A stretch of 64,000 nucleotides of DNA from Myxocyprinus asiaticus (GCF_019703515.2 NC_059372.1:11579492-11643491), one strand, 5' to 3'; positions 1 through 12,405 are shown, counted from the stretch's first letter. Notes: generated from the letters alone by a model not told the origin. Translations and numbers: made by a program.

Positions 1-203
1 TTTTTTTATGGGAGCAGGTTGTCAAATGCGTTTTAAATGACAAATGTATCAGTTACAATATTTCTTGGCCAAAACAACTTTTTTTTTGTGCTTCATAATT
101 GTTACTTTTTAAGTTTAGCTAAAAAGGCTGTTTTTTTGCAGGTGTAGATTTAAAGAGAGACATAGATTTTGTTTTGGTCGTGGTGTTGGGATTGGACAGG
201 GGA
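1..203. other. Unannotated AT-rich sequence
   Basis: No open reading frame or RNA gene is supported. The sequence is AT-rich with short T runs. It adjoins the foldback element that starts near 204, but it does not mirror the sequence at the other end of that element. Confidence 0.5.
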
Positions 204-709
204 TGTCCCCCATATCCATAGGACTCGAGTGGTTAAATCCATTTTTTCAGAAGCGATATGATAGGTGTGGGTGAGAAACAGATCAATATTTAAGTCCTTT
301 TTTACTATAAATCTCCACTTTTACTTTCTCATCTGAAAGTCACATGTGGCGAAACTAAACAGACACCACATGTGACTTTCAGATGAGAAAGTGAAACTGG
401 AGATTTATAGCTAAAAATAACTTAAATATTGATCTGTTTCTTACCCACAGCTATCATACTGCTTTTGAAGATATGGATTTAACCACTAGAGTCTTATGGA
501 TTACTTTTATGCTGCTTTTATGTGCTTTATGGACCTTCAGATTTCTGGCCACCATTCACTTGCATTGAAAGGACCAGCATTGCTGAGATATTCTTTTAAA
601 AATCTTCATTTGTGTTTAGCAGAAGAAAGAAAGTCATACACATCTGGGATGGCATGAGGGTGAGTAAATGATGAGAGAATTTTCATTTTTGGGTGAACTA
701 TCCCTTTAA
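204..709. repeat. Foldback MITE-like element
   Basis: Two long imperfect inverted arms (about 214-349 and 366-501) fold around an axis near 357. The inner arms share a stretch of about 27 bases ending in CACATGTGG, and the outer arms share a GTGGTTAAATCCA motif. The sequence to about 709 ends in a TGGGTGAACTATCCCTTTAA-type terminus, which I recognise as a very common end of short non-autonomous elements in cyprinid-type genomes. The matching left terminus is not visible, so the copy is partial or begins before the window. No coding capacity is seen. Confidence 0.7.
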
Positions 710-1445
710 GACATGTGGCTATACAGAAATTGACCACCCTGAGAAATATAATCTCTGGAGTAAAACGTGATGTCTTCCCTAATGTACATGTATTGTATGT
801 AATGCATTGCATTACATCAGAATATTATTCGTAAAGGCCAGCAACAGTAGTAATTGAATTAAAATTGCATGGAAACGTATTGCAAATACAGTGGCGCCTC
901 TGCACATTGTAGCCTAATTTTTTTGGCATCTAGAGCATGCCAGATCTCTAATTGACAACTACTTTGATTTAAGTCATCTCTGTGTCAAGTGTTGATTATG
1001 TAGGAAAGATGCAATTTGATAAATCATAAATATCAGAATGTATTATATGGTAATTGTTTTGTACAAACCATCATCAGCACAGGTGAGACACCTCATCTGT
1101 AAGACAGTCATCAGCCTTTTTTATTTAATGTCACCAATCACTTTTATCTAGGGTGTATTTAAAAGGCCATTGATCTTTATAATGCAGTGCTTTAATATGA
1201 CAGTAACAGTTGTACGTGATGCAGGAAGTCAAATTGTGGAGATTGATGAGGGTTTGCAGGTGAATAATAATCCATCTACCTGAGTGATGCTCGCACTGTG
1301 TTCCATACCAGCAGGCCGACAAATAAATAAAACCCACAAAGGTGACACTAGGAATTGATACTTAACAATACATCTGAGCAACAAGCACAAGGAGCAGGTT
1401 TGACTGAGAGGAAACTCCCCTGGAGAGAGAGAGAGAGAGCGAGCA

Positions 1446-1480
<35 letters not shown>

Positions 1481-2144
1481 AAGCTGGGATGGTTAATGGA
1501 AAAGAATGGACTGGATTTGCCAAAGGTCATGTACAGTATACAGAGTCAGCACCTTGTTTATAATAAGAAGAGGTCTGGGCACAGTTTGTGTTTGAGCTGC
1601 TAAATAAAATGCTGTAAATCGCTATTGATTAATGCTTTGGAAATGGAACTATGAATCTACTATGTGGTGATTACCTATGTAAGCATAAATTCTACCAGTT
1701 TTAATCCTTTATGAGAGCCTGTATGGTAAAATGTGGTCACAGGTTGGTCCTCTCATTTCTAATTGGTACAAGGAACTATATTTCATTATAATATATAATG
1801 TTGTATCTTTTAATTTCTAAAACTATAGTCAGCCAATGAGACATTTTAAGACAAATTGTGAATTTTAATGGCCGGTAGAGCATCTGTTATGCAAATTGAC
1901 TGTAGAATTAATTGATTAGATCCAATTTCCAGATCCTTAACTAGATTGTGGGATTACTAACTAAATCTGGAATGTGATGTATGTACGGTGTCCTGTGGAC
2001 TATGTCATGCAGGCCTTAACTGGCCATTCCATTTTTCATAAATTCCCAATATGAACTTATTTGAAGAACACTCTATAATCTCATCATATTGATTATCACC
2101 ATAAATAATCATTTCAGCTCGTCCTACGTTTATTTAAAAAAAAA
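710..2144. other. Non-coding stretch with (GA)n microsatellite
   Basis: No gene is supported. The only distinctive content is an interrupted (GA)n tract at about 1422-1482. The short reading frames across it, rich in Arg-Glu or Ser-Leu, are products of the repeat and not genes. Confidence 0.6.
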
Positions 2145-2564
2145 AAAAATACAGTAAAATGCTGTAAACCACATACCTTGGAAGTGAATGGGGCCAGTCC
2201 ATAAATGTTAAAATGCACACTGTTTCAAAAGTATAGCCACAAGATGTAAACATTATACATGTTAACATGATTTTAGTGTGATAAAATCAGGGATTTCCTA
2301 GCATTACATTGTCATGACAATGAAATTGTAATATTGGATAAAACTGTACACAAATAAGTTTAGAAAGTGATTTCATCACATTAAAATCATGTAAACGTAT
2401 ACAATGTACAATGACTATGCTTTTGAAACAGTGTGTATTTTAAAGTTAATGGATTCACTTCCATTGTAAGTTGCTTACTTTAACTGCAATTTTTTATTTT
2501 AAATAAACAAAAGGTGAGTCTAAATAATTGTTGGTGGTTATAAACATCATGCCACAAATGCTGT
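2145..2564. repeat. Foldback MITE, left part, split by the Gypsy element
   Basis: The arms at about 2167-2300 and 2360-2485 are inverted copies of each other, sharing the motifs GGAAGTGAAT and CACACTGTTTCAAAA. The element has no coding capacity. The Gypsy LTR begins at 2565 inside its right flank, and what seems to be the rest of the element resumes after the 3' LTR at 9457. The element was therefore present before the LTR retrotransposon arrived. Confidence 0.65.
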
Positions 2565-3018
2565 TGTAGCTGGAGTAAAATGTCATTCTTGTTATTTTAT
2601 TTTCTTCCTTTAAATACTGTATTTCTATGTTTATATTATGTATTATAATCTAAATTTAGTGACTTCACGAAATTTTGTTCAGAGTTGTTTCTAAGTTAGG
2701 TGTGTTATATGAGGATTGGAACTTTATTTCTCTGTCTACTGGAGTATTTGTGTGGAGGGGGAATGTCTTCAGTGAAGTGCTTCTGGCATTATACTTCACA
2801 GTGCATGCGTCATCTCAGTTTGTTAGAGTGCGCTGAGGTGAACAGATGCATGTGAAGATTCTCTCCATAATTAATCATGTGTGTACCGGATTGGAGGGAG
2901 AGCATTGTCCATTGTTTCACTGATGGTATATCCTCTTTGCAGATTAAAAGAGTGTTGGAGCCTGATGACAGTGTCTGTCTAGTTCTTGAGTCCAGGGTAC
3001 CAATTGCGAGCTGCTACA
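2565..3018 (+). repeat. Ty3/Gypsy 5' long terminal repeat
   Basis: This 454-base direct repeat begins TGTAGC and ends GCTACA, the TG...CA ends typical of LTRs. It matches 9001-9456 almost throughout, with roughly 5% differences by eye. It is followed by a likely primer-binding site and a gag-pol region in the same orientation, so it is the 5' LTR. A possible 4-base target duplication (CTGT at left, CTCT after the 3' LTR) carries one mismatch. Confidence 0.88.
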
Positions 3019-3023
3019 TAAAT

Positions 3024-3044
3024 TTTGTGCCATGACCCGGATTC
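3024..3044 (+). other. Likely primer-binding site (tRNA-His type)
   Basis: Just downstream of the 5' LTR the sequence GTGCCATGACCCGGATT closely resembles the complement of the 3' end of tRNA-His, with a few substitutions and one missing G in the expected initial TGG. In LTR retrotransposons this site primes minus-strand DNA synthesis. The position fits well; the identity of the tRNA is an inference. Confidence 0.5.
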
Positions 3045-3497
3045 TTCCAGATTGGCAACAGCTGATCGCTGGGTTTTGCAACGAGGGTCCACAACGCTGA
3101 GAGGGTTCGAGATTGAGACCGATGACTCCACTTCGGTGATGTTCTAGTAGCAGACTTGGACATTGTGGTACCCTCTGGACTGTGTTTTTTTTTTCATTGT
3201 GTGTGAATTGAACTGGTTTCCATCTGTTGTCACTTCTTTCCGCCTTCCTATTTCTTTTCAAGAAGAAAAACTGTATGTTATAGTGAAGCTAAATTTGTTG
3301 TACATTTTACCATATTTCTAAGTTTCACTAATAATATGGCTCAAGGGGGACGAGATCAAGAGATAGCAACACCACACATTGGTAGAGGCAGAGGACTTCT
3401 GGGAATAAGTGAACCTGTAGCTGGCAGGCCATGTGTGTTGGCCTACGGTCCTACCACTGCTCTGATCGAGTGCCTCGTTGGTGGATCGGCTTAACCA

Positions 3498-4690
3498 ATG
3501 TCTTCTACCCCTACCAATGCTGCAGTCGACAGCGTTACGCAACAGTTACGTGACCTCATTGGTGAACTTGGCAGTCAAATAGGTGACTCTATCGCAAGTC
3601 GGTTGTTAACCAACCAAAGCCTGGCACTTCCCGCCCATGCTTCCTCGACCAAGTCAGTTAGAAGCCACATCCACATGTCTTGATCTGTCCAAATTCAATT
3701 TGATAGTCAAATCCGATGGAAAGGAGCCTCCAGTTTTCAGAGGAGATGGTACAGACAAATGCACCATTGTGGATTTGATTGAACAAATGGAAGTGTATTT
3801 ACATAGGAAGGACTGCGACTATGCTGCTAGTGTAGACAAGATATTGAACCATCTTGGTGGCAGAGCAAGGAACATTGTGAAAGTTAAGATGAAAAGCAGC
3901 CCACTGCAGCAACCTGCCCTGAGATGGTTTACGATGTATTGAAACGCTATTTAAGTGAAAGCCCCGGTTCATGTCAGCCACTGGCCGATTTCTATGCAAC
4001 ACAGCGGAAGCCCCATGAGTACCCTGTCGACTACTGGGTTAGGCTGAACGTTGCTGCCGAAATATCTGATATTTACTTGCGCAAAAGTGGCGGCAAAATG
4101 GAGAATATGAGTTCGGAAGTAGCTATGATGCTTATCCGGAACTGCCCCAACTCTGATCTCTGTAGTGTGTTCAAATGTAAAATGATTAGCAAGTGGACCA
4201 CTGGAGAGGTCCAAGAGGCTATTGATGAGCACGAGAGGGACTACAAGGGTTGCAGTAACCCAGGCTGTTGCTGCAGAGACTGATGTTAAGGTCTCGTCTC
4301 CCACAAGAAGGGAATGTGTAGTTGTAAACACAGTGGTCTGTGAGGTCGGCGTACCCACTAAGACCAGTGGTTTTGTGACAGGGGTAAGCAAATACATTAG
4401 AACGAGTGTTAAACATGTTGGAAAGGGTGCTAGAGTGTACGAGCATACCTGCCCCTGAGTCCAGGCACAAACTAGCCCCGTGGCGCCATTCTTCTCCGTG
4501 TGGTGTGTGCGGTGAAAGGTCGCATTCAACCCATTCACACTGCATGAGAGAAAAAAGGTGTCTAAGCTGTCTAGAGGTTGGGCATCAATGGAAAGACTGT
4601 CGCAAGGTTGTCGACCAAACTGTAGCGCATGCCGCTGATGTAACTAATCAGGGAAACTGGTACACTCACACCGAGGAGGGGACGATGTGA
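3498..4690 (+). pseudogene. gag: Gypsy gag, broken
   Basis: This is the degraded capsid/nucleocapsid gene of the LTR retrotransposon. Open segments in different frames (3498-3683, 3637-3942, 3924-4283, 4406-4690) together resemble a Gypsy Gag: a capsid-like part containing PPVFRGDGTDKC, then a C-terminal nucleic-acid-binding region with two zinc knuckles. The second knuckle is a classical CX2CX4HX4C (CLSCLEVGHQWKDC). At least three frameshifts or stops separate the segments, so no intact Gag can be made. It is followed immediately by the protease-coding frame at 4687. Confidence 0.75.
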
Positions 4691-5346
4691 GTGGGGTAAG
4701 TCAATCCCTCAATGACGAAGATGATCTTGTGGACATTTACGATAGCCTTTGCCAAGCTGCTCCCAGTGGTGGTGTCGTTCTGTTCCAGGGTTTGGCGAGC
4801 CTAGATAAAGCTGATGGCCTTTTTTACACTGACATAATTGTAAACGATACTGTTTCTTGCCAAGCCCTGTTGGACAGCGGCTCCATGGCGTGTACAATAA
4901 ACAAGGACATGGAACGTAAACTGATGGATGCATGTGGGTCTCTTGAACCCGATCAGTCCCACGCTGACATCTTACTAGTCAGTTGTGGGGGTGTACGGGT
5001 CAAGCTCAAGTGTATCCTTCAGCTCAAGATGTGTGTGTACGGGCATACTGTGATGGTACCTACCTTGGTTGTTCCAGGCCAAAAGGACCTGTTGATTATT
5101 GGCACTAACGTCATCAAGTATGTTCTCCATCAACTTAAACAATCTGACAGATACTGGCGTGTAATGAGCTGGCCAGACAGCACTGGAGAGCCCGAGATCG
5201 AGCATATTTCTATGGGAAGTACGGTAGTGGTTGAACCCACTGACACTCAAGCCCATAGGAAAAGTGTTATCGTTGGGCGTGTCATAGCCACATTACCTGG
5301 TGACAGGAGGGTGCCAGTTAAAGTGATTAACCCATTGTCACGTTGA
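4687..5346 (+). pseudogene. pol: Gypsy protease region of pol
   Basis: This 219-codon open segment includes the retropepsin active-site motif ALLDSGSMACTI (Asp in LLDSGS). In LTR retrotransposons this aspartic protease processes the Gag-Pol polyprotein. It lies between the zinc-knuckle part of gag and the reverse transcriptase, the normal Gypsy order. The next pol segment starts at 5343 in another frame, so the polyprotein is interrupted here. The motif itself looks intact, but the element as a whole is defective. Confidence 0.78.
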
Positions 5347-6899
5347 GACGGAACACTAAGATCGCTAATGTGTCTCTGGTCATTGCAGTTGAAGACTTGG
5401 ATGTACAGGCTAAACATGAGCACAAAGGTGCAGTGAGTATGCAGAGTCATACTGTCTCCAGTGGTGTGGACGTAGTGAGTGAGGGTCAGTCTCCCTCTGG
5501 CATCCGAGATGCACTGCAAAGGATGGGCCTCTGCGATCTAGACATTGAGTCTTGTGAAGTGACCCCGTATTGGAAGAACCAGCTTTTGCGGTTGGTTCAG
5601 GCACACAAGGGGGTGTTTTCTAAGCATAAGCTTGACTGTGATAAGGCTGGGGATGTTGTCCATAGAATTCATCTGTCGGATAGTCATCCATTCAGACTCC
5701 CCTTCCTCCGTGTTCCTCCAGCCCAGTATCAAAAGCTGAGGATGGTGCTTTCAGATATGGAGGAACAGGAGATCATCCGGAAGTCCAGTAGTGAGTGAGC
5801 CTCTCCACTTGTGCTGGTATGGAAGAAAACTGGGGATCTCAGAGTCTGCGTTGACTATCGCTGGCTAAATGCCAGGACAGTAAAGGACGCTTATCCCTTG
5901 CCACACCAGGCAGATTGTTTGACGGCTCTGGGTGGAAATGCTATTTTTAGCGCAATGGACTTGACCTCCGGCTATTATAACATTGCCATTGCAGAGGAGG
6001 ACAAAAGGTTCACTGCTTTCACAACGCCGATGGGCCTTTATGAGTTCAATCACTTATCGCAAGGGTTGTGCAACAGTCCGGCTAGTTTTATGCATCTGAT
6101 GACTAATATTTTCGGTGACCAGAATTTCCTGACCCTGTTGTGCTACTTAGACGATCTCCTCGTGTACATGCCTAACGAGGAGGAAGCCATTAAGAGACTC
6201 GAGATGGTATTCAAGAGGCTAAGTGCGCATGGGTTAAAGCTAGCCCCTAAGAAGTTCTATTTTCTTAGAAGATTAGTACGGTTCTTGGGACACATTTTTG
6301 ATAGCGCAGGGGTGGCAGCTGACCCAGACAAGGTTAGAGTTATTGTGGAAGTGACCGAGTCAGACCTGATGATGGAGGATGGAGTGACACCCTCTCAGCG
6401 AAAAATTAAATCGTTCCTGGGGATGGTGTTGTACTATCAGTGCTTCATCCAAAATTGTTCTAGCATAGCAAAACTGCTGTTTGCTTTGACCGCTGCACCC
6501 AAGGGTAAGAAGGTCCAAGGAAAGGGAGCTATTTCGTTCATGCGGTTGAGTCCTGGTGACTGGAGGGAGGGGCATAGTACGTCCTTTCAACAGTTAAAAG
6601 CTGCTCTGATGAATTCTGTCTTACTGACACACCCGGATTTTACAAAACCATTTGTCTTGTCCACTGACACGTCGTTGGATGGCTTAGGCACTGTACTATT
6701 GAAAGTGGCAGAGGGTGAGGACAGAGCTCGGCCTATTGCTTTTGCTAGTAAGGCACTTACACGGGCTCAGGCGAGGTACCCTGCTCACCGCTTAGAGTTT
6801 TTGGCTCTGAAATGGTCTGTCTGTGACAAGTTCAGCCATTGGTTGAAGGGCCATGAATTTGTCGTCTGGACAGATAATAATCTATTGATTATATTTTAA
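5343..6899 (+). pseudogene. pol: Gypsy reverse transcriptase-RNase H region of pol
   Basis: One frame runs from 5343 to 6899 with a single in-frame stop near 5796. It carries the reverse transcriptase palm, including the fingers motif LRVCVDYRWLN, the FSAMDLTSGYYNI block and the catalytic YLDD box (CYLDDLLVY). The RNase H domain follows (LSTDTSLDGLG, then WTDNN). The enzyme copies element RNA into DNA and degrades the RNA strand. Domain order PR-RT-RH-IN identifies Ty3/Gypsy rather than Copia. The reading frame is lost just after WTDNN at about 6896, and the sequence continues in another frame. It is not expected to be functional. Confidence 0.88.
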
Positions 6900-8326
6900 C
6901 GAAGCCTAAGCTCGATGCGTGTGAGCAGAGGTGGGTTGCCAAGCTGGCGCCTTACAGTTTTAGCATTAAGTATATCCCTGGTATTAAGAACGTAGTGGCC
7001 AATGCTCTGAGCCGACAACCTTTCATCCACACTTGTGTTAGTCAGAGGCTTCTAAATGAGCCTTATGGCATGCTGCTGGCAGAAACAGAGAAACTTGGCA
7101 ATGATGCCGTTCAGGACGTTTTCAGGCTCAGCACTAACGTCCAGGGTGCAGAGTGTTCTTCGACTGCAGCTCAGCGTAGTGGGTCGATCTCCAGTCCTGA
7201 AGTGTCTGGGGTGTTAGAAGGTCACATGGATTGGGAGGTAGGAGTGGAAAGTAGAGTGCTCTCTTGGGTTACTCCGGAGTCCCAACCATTGTTGTCTTTC
7301 GGACAGTGCACGTTACCGGTCTTCTCTTTGGAGGAGCTTCGGGAAAGGCAGCAGGAAGATCCCTGTTTGTCCAGAGTCTTGTCCTACGTGGGTAGGGGAA
7401 AGGTCCCGTCCTCTTTGATCCCGCAGGCCCTGAAGGGTGTTCACGATGAAGCTGGACATCAGGGGCGCATGCCTTCCTGTGTTGTGAAGCAGGTGGCACG
7501 GCAGTTGTGGGATCGGTATTTTTGCATATATGGTTTCCCAGAGAGGATCCATTCGGACCAGGGAGCCAACTTTGAGAGCCAATTAATCTGGGAATTGTTG
7601 CAGGTTGCTGGAGTGAGAAAATCCCAAGCAACTGCATACCACCTGATGGGCAATGGCCAGGCTGAGTGATTTAACTGAACCCTTGGTAGTATGATCAGGG
7701 CGTTAACACCCAGGTCGAAAGAGAAGTGGCCACAAATGATTCAGATGCTGACTTTTGCATACAATTTCATGGCTCACGAATCCACTGGGTATGCACCATT
7801 CTATTTAATGTTTGGTAGAACTCCGAAGCTACCAGTGGACATGATGTTCAGTAGCGTAGGAAGGAATGATTATGTTGTGGATTATTATCAGTATGTGAAA
7901 CGAATGAGGGATGACCTGCAAGAAGCTTTGGTGATTGCCCAAGAGAATGTGAATGCTAGCCAGAAGTATCAAGCGGAGTTGTACAACCGCAACGTGAAGG
8001 GTCACAATGTTGAGGTGGTCGACCAGGTCCTACTGGCCAACAAAGGTGAACGTGGACATAGGAAACTGGCTGACCGGTGAGAATCCATTCCATACCGGGT
8101 TGTTGCGATGAACCCTAAGTGTCATACATACTGTGTGTGCAACACCCATGCAGGCCAAGAGAAAACTGTCCACCGAAATTTGTTGCTGCAGGCTAACTTC
8201 TTGCCATTGAAGTTAGAAAGTTCCGATTTGGTATCCAAAGCTGCTAGTGGGGTTACTGCTCGGGGTAGCGGTGTGTCGTGGGAAGATGTTGCCATTTCTG
8301 CCTCCGAGGTTGGTGCATCTGACTGA
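6900..8326 (+). pseudogene. pol: Gypsy integrase region, internally deleted
   Basis: Segments at 6995-7669, 7691-8080 and 8108-8326 lie in one frame separated by stops. The first retains the RNase H/integrase linker and the start of an N-terminal HHCC-type region (GVHDEAGHQG). It then jumps directly to the second half of the DDE core (ERIHSDQGANFES and GNGQAE). The stretch that should hold the first catalytic Asp is missing, so a large internal deletion of the integrase core is inferred. The C-terminal part (STGYAPFYLMFGR and TVHRNLLL) is typical of fish Gypsy integrases. The copy is immobile without help in trans. Confidence 0.75.
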
Positions 8327-9000
8327 GTAACTCGCTGGGTGGAAAGTATAGAAGCTTCGGAGGACTCACAAGAGAAATTGTCCTGTGGGACTGACAGTGT
8401 TGTGTCGTTGGTTGAAACGTCTGAGGTGGTGGAACCACCTTCTATTTCATTGATGAATGAAAGTCACTGGGAACAGTGATTGTGCTGATATTTCTGGGAG
8501 TGTAGGTGTGAGCTGTGAATTTGACCGGGTAGTATCTGATGTAGGTAAGGGTGATCCAGTCTTGCCTGTCAATTCTGATGTGCCACATCTTGCTCGACCT
8601 GTGGTTGGAGTAAAGACCAGGCTGGGTAGAGTGGTGAAACCAGTGAATCGGTTAATAGAGAATATGACCCAGTCAATTAAAACTTTTAGTCCGGTGGGTG
8701 AGGTTGTAAGATCTTTATTGAGATAAAGCAGGAATGACATGTTGCAATGAGTGAATTGTAGAGAGAAAGGTATGTGGATCCATGAGTCTCAGGATGGCCA
8801 TTTTCCTGTAGTGATTATGGGTGGTGTATAAGGCACCATTTTTGCGAGTGTCACTGGGGGGCCTGCTCAACCTACCAGGGTCACTTTCCCTGTGGGTGGG
8901 AAACATTTTGTTGCAAAGGATATGGACAATGGAGATATATGTTTATTCAGCGTGTGACTGTCCCTTACAGCACAACATTTGTGAAGTTCAGGGGGGAGAA
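8327..9000 (+). other. Gypsy 3' internal region and polypurine tract
   Basis: The region downstream of integrase has only short open segments (for example 8457-8726) with no recognisable domain and no envelope-like gene. The run GGGGGGAGAA at 8991-9000 abuts the 3' LTR and fits a polypurine tract, which primes plus-strand synthesis. Confidence 0.65.
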
Positions 9001-9456
9001 TATAGCTGGAGTAAAATGTCATTCTTGTTATTTTATTTTCTTTCCTTTAAATACTGTATTTCTATGTTTATATTATGTATTCTAATCCAGATTTAGTGAA
9101 TTTCACAAAATTTTGTTCAGAGTTGTTTCCAAGTTAGGTGTGTTATTTGAGGATTGGAACTTTATTTCTCTGTCTACTGGAGTATTTGTGTGGAGGGGGA
9201 ATGTCATCAGTGAAGCGCTTCAGGTACTATGCTTCACAGTGCATGCGTCATCTCAGTTTGTTAGAGTGCGCTGAGGTGAACAGGTGCATGTGAAGATTCT
9301 CTCCATAATTAATCCTGTGTGTACCAGATTGGAGAGAGAGCATTGTCCGTTGTTTCACTGATGGTATATCCTCTTTGCAGATTAAAAGAGTGTTGGAGCC
9401 TGATGACAATGTCTGTCTAGTTCTTGAGTCCAGGGTACCAATTGCGAGCTGCTACA
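9001..9456 (+). repeat. Ty3/Gypsy 3' long terminal repeat
   Basis: This is the direct repeat of 2565-3018. Its first bases read TATAGC where the 5' copy has TGTAGC, a point change in the terminal TG. It ends GCTACA. Scattered substitutions and a 1-base indel separate the copies, so the insertion is not recent. Confidence 0.88.
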
Positions 9457-10324
9457 CTCTCAGTTGAACTTAACTTAATTGAACCCAGAACATTCCTTTA
9501 AGTGTGCATGTATCAGTGTGCACTCTTCATAAAGTCACCACACAACCCTCTGTTTTTGTTAAATTTCTCGATGCAACCCAAATGCACATGCTAAGTTGAA
9601 GCACCATTATACAATAAAGCACAAACCTGTTTTCCTTTTAATATGTAGTAATGTGAGCTATTTGCAGAAATGAAATTAAACTAGCAGTGTCAGTGTAAGA
9701 AATAGGTAATGTCAAGAAGTTTTAGTGAAATGTACAGGCAGCAGATATCTGTCATTGTGTTAGTCCCTGTATTTCATGATGAAGAGGAACTTAGATTACA
9801 TTAAAGGCCAGCTTTGGATCAATGCTGTCCTGTAGTGTGGAGATTTTACGCTGTGCACCATGTGTGGTTTTAAATGCCTAAAAATAGGTCCTTTTTATTG
9901 TGTGAGTGGCCAGAGCGAGCTCTCTCATCCTCTGTGATCTTTCGCCAGGGGTCGTGTAATGCTCCTTAATGTGCTCATAAATCATGGCTGGTCAGACCAT
10001 GCTCACAAGAATGTAAAGAATCCAATGAAGCCTAAATCTATCTCTCTCTCTCTTTTTTTTTACTATTCTCTTCAAGTCAGTCCAGAAAATATGTTACTGA
10101 ACACTGAGAGGAATTTCTCTGCAGATGATTTCTGAAAATTAATTACATATTAAGCTAGTTGAAGGATTTAGGAATGCAGTGCTCTTTTGTAGCCACACAG
10201 ATTAGATTCTCACTAAGTGTGTGTCTCATGTCCCCCTGAGCTTTAATTACTCGATTTCTCTCTTGTTACAATATTTCAGGAGTACTCAGTTACTAGATGC
10301 ATCTGAAGACTGAACACCCCTATA
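9457..10324. other. MITE remainder and non-coding sequence
   Basis: The first 100-150 bases look like the continuation of the foldback element interrupted at 2564. The rest is AT-rich with a short CT run near 10040. No gene is supported. Confidence 0.5.
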
Positions 10325-11240
10325 CAGCGGCAAGAAAAAGTATGTGAACCCTTTGGAATGACCTGCATTTATGTATACATTTGTCTTAAAATCTGGTTTA
10401 ATCTTCATCTAAGTTACAATAATGAACAAACACAATCTGTTTTAACTAATAACACACAAATTGTTGTATTGTTCTTGCACATACTGAATACATCATTCAA
10501 ACATTTACAGTGTAGGTTGGAAAAATTATGTGAACCCCTATGCTATTGACATCAACAAAAGCTAATTAGAGTCAGGAGTTGGCAAACCTGGCATCCAATT
10601 AATGAAATGAGATTGGAGGTGTGGGTTAGAGCTACTTTGACCAATAAAAATCCCAACATTTTGAGTTTGCTATTCACAAGAAGCATCTGCTGACATGGAC
10701 CATGCCTCACAAAAAAAAGAGATCTTAGAAGACCTATGATCAAGAATTATTGCTTTGCATTAAGCTGGAAAGGTTTACAAAGTTATCTTGAAGAGCTTAG
10801 ATATTCACTTGTCCACAGATTTAGTACTATGGCTACTCTCCCTAGAAGTGGCCATCCAGCCAAGATGACTCGAAAGGCACACCGCAGAATGTCAGTGAGG
10901 TAAAAAAGAACCCCAGAGTGACAGCTGAAGACTTGAAGGAATCATTGGAACTGGTTAACATCTCTGTTCATGAGTCCACGGAAAACATTAAACCGGCATG
11001 GTGTACATAGCAGGACACACCGAACGAAGCCACTGGTTTGCCAAATATCACCTTGACACTCCACAATGCTACCGGGAAATGTTTTGTGGACTGATGAAAC
11101 TAAAGTTGGCTTGTTTGGGAAGAACACGCAGCACTTTGAATGGCGTAAAAAGAGCACCGCATACCAACATGAAAACATAATCCCAGTGGTGAAGTCGGTC
11201 AAAGAAGCACAATGATTTAGGGCTGCTTTGCTGCTTCGGG

Positions 11241-12178
11241 TGTCACGGTTTTTGGGGAGAGGTAAGGACACAAACGCAGAGATGAAAAAACAAAAATACT
11301 TTATAAATAAATCAAACTCTCACGAGGGGGAAAACATAAACAACCCCGAAGGAGACAAAAGTAATCAAGGGAATCAGGCAGAGGGAAATGGGAAACAGGA
11401 CTAACCAGACCGCACTGGAACAGGAAGGTGACAGGAAGACAGGAACACTGAGGAACAATACACAGGTCTGTACAGAGAACATTACAAGACAAACTGGCAT
11501 TGGACAGCAAACACGAGGAGACTAAAATAGGGAGAGAAATCAAGAGGGTTAATCTCGAGCAGGTGTAAACAATGAAACAATAACGAGCAAATGAGGAGGC
11601 AGGGTGTGATGTCAGACCGAGAAGCACGTGGCGCTCTAGGATCAATAACAAAGCTGCGTGCTCTCACAAGCAGGCAAAACATCTGATTGGCATGAGCGCA
11701 CATCACCAAGACAATGAGGCAATATACACTGATGCCAATCGACAAACAAGACAAGAGCAGACACTTGTGTAAGAGTTTGGCTACACACACACCCAACACC
11801 TTTCCGAAGTGACCGAACCTCAGCACAAACAGGAAGACAGCTCGCGACCCAGGCGCGTGGTGCAAAGCAAGCGCAATGTGTGTCCGTGGACGTGAGAGAC
11901 AGACAAGGAGTATGAATGTCAGGGTCCTGACACAGACCGGAACTGAACTAGACAGGAAGTCATAACCCAGACACCATATTCCAGACATGTAACACAACAG
12001 ACAGTGGAGCGTGCAGCTGGGAATAAAACAGAGATAGTGCTCACACAAGACAGACAGAAGAGCACACGGCCGGGAATAAAACAGGGACCACATGCTCACA
12101 CAAAGACAGACATGGGCGGATAATGCCATGGCCCTGTCAGACCAAAACCCAGACTGATAGAGCGACAGGACCGTGACA
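11241..12178 (-). repeat. Solo-LTR-like insertion inside Tc1 A
   Basis: This 938-base block begins TGTCACGGT and ends ACCGTGACA, so it has TG...CA ends and 9-base inverted termini. Removing it rejoins the Tc1 sequence (CTGCTTC...AGGGCTTGG). The flanks TCGGG and TCAGGG look like a slightly altered target duplication. Read on the minus strand, an AATAAA-like motif lies near the end, as in an LTR. No homologous internal region is present, so a solo LTR is the best guess; a non-autonomous DNA element is the alternative. The long minus-strand open frame here shows no domain. Confidence 0.55.
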
Positions 12179-12405
12179 TCAGGGCTTGGACCGCTTGCCA
12201 TCATCGAAAGAAAAATTAATCCCCAACATTTTCAAGATATCCTACAGGATAATGTCAGGGTGGCTGTGTGCCAGCTGAAGCTCAGTAGAAGATGGGTGAT
12301 GCAGCAGGACAATGACCTTAAAAACTGATGTAAATCCATTACAGAATGGCTTCAAAAAAAGAAAATCCACCTTTTGGAGTGGCCATGTCAGAGCCCAGAC
12401 CTTAA

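Noticed and set aside
11482..12204. 240-codon minus-strand open frame within the Tc1 insert
   Set aside because: Cys/Leu-rich without a recognisable domain, lies inside a repeat with LTR-like ends and runs into the flanking Tc1 sequence.
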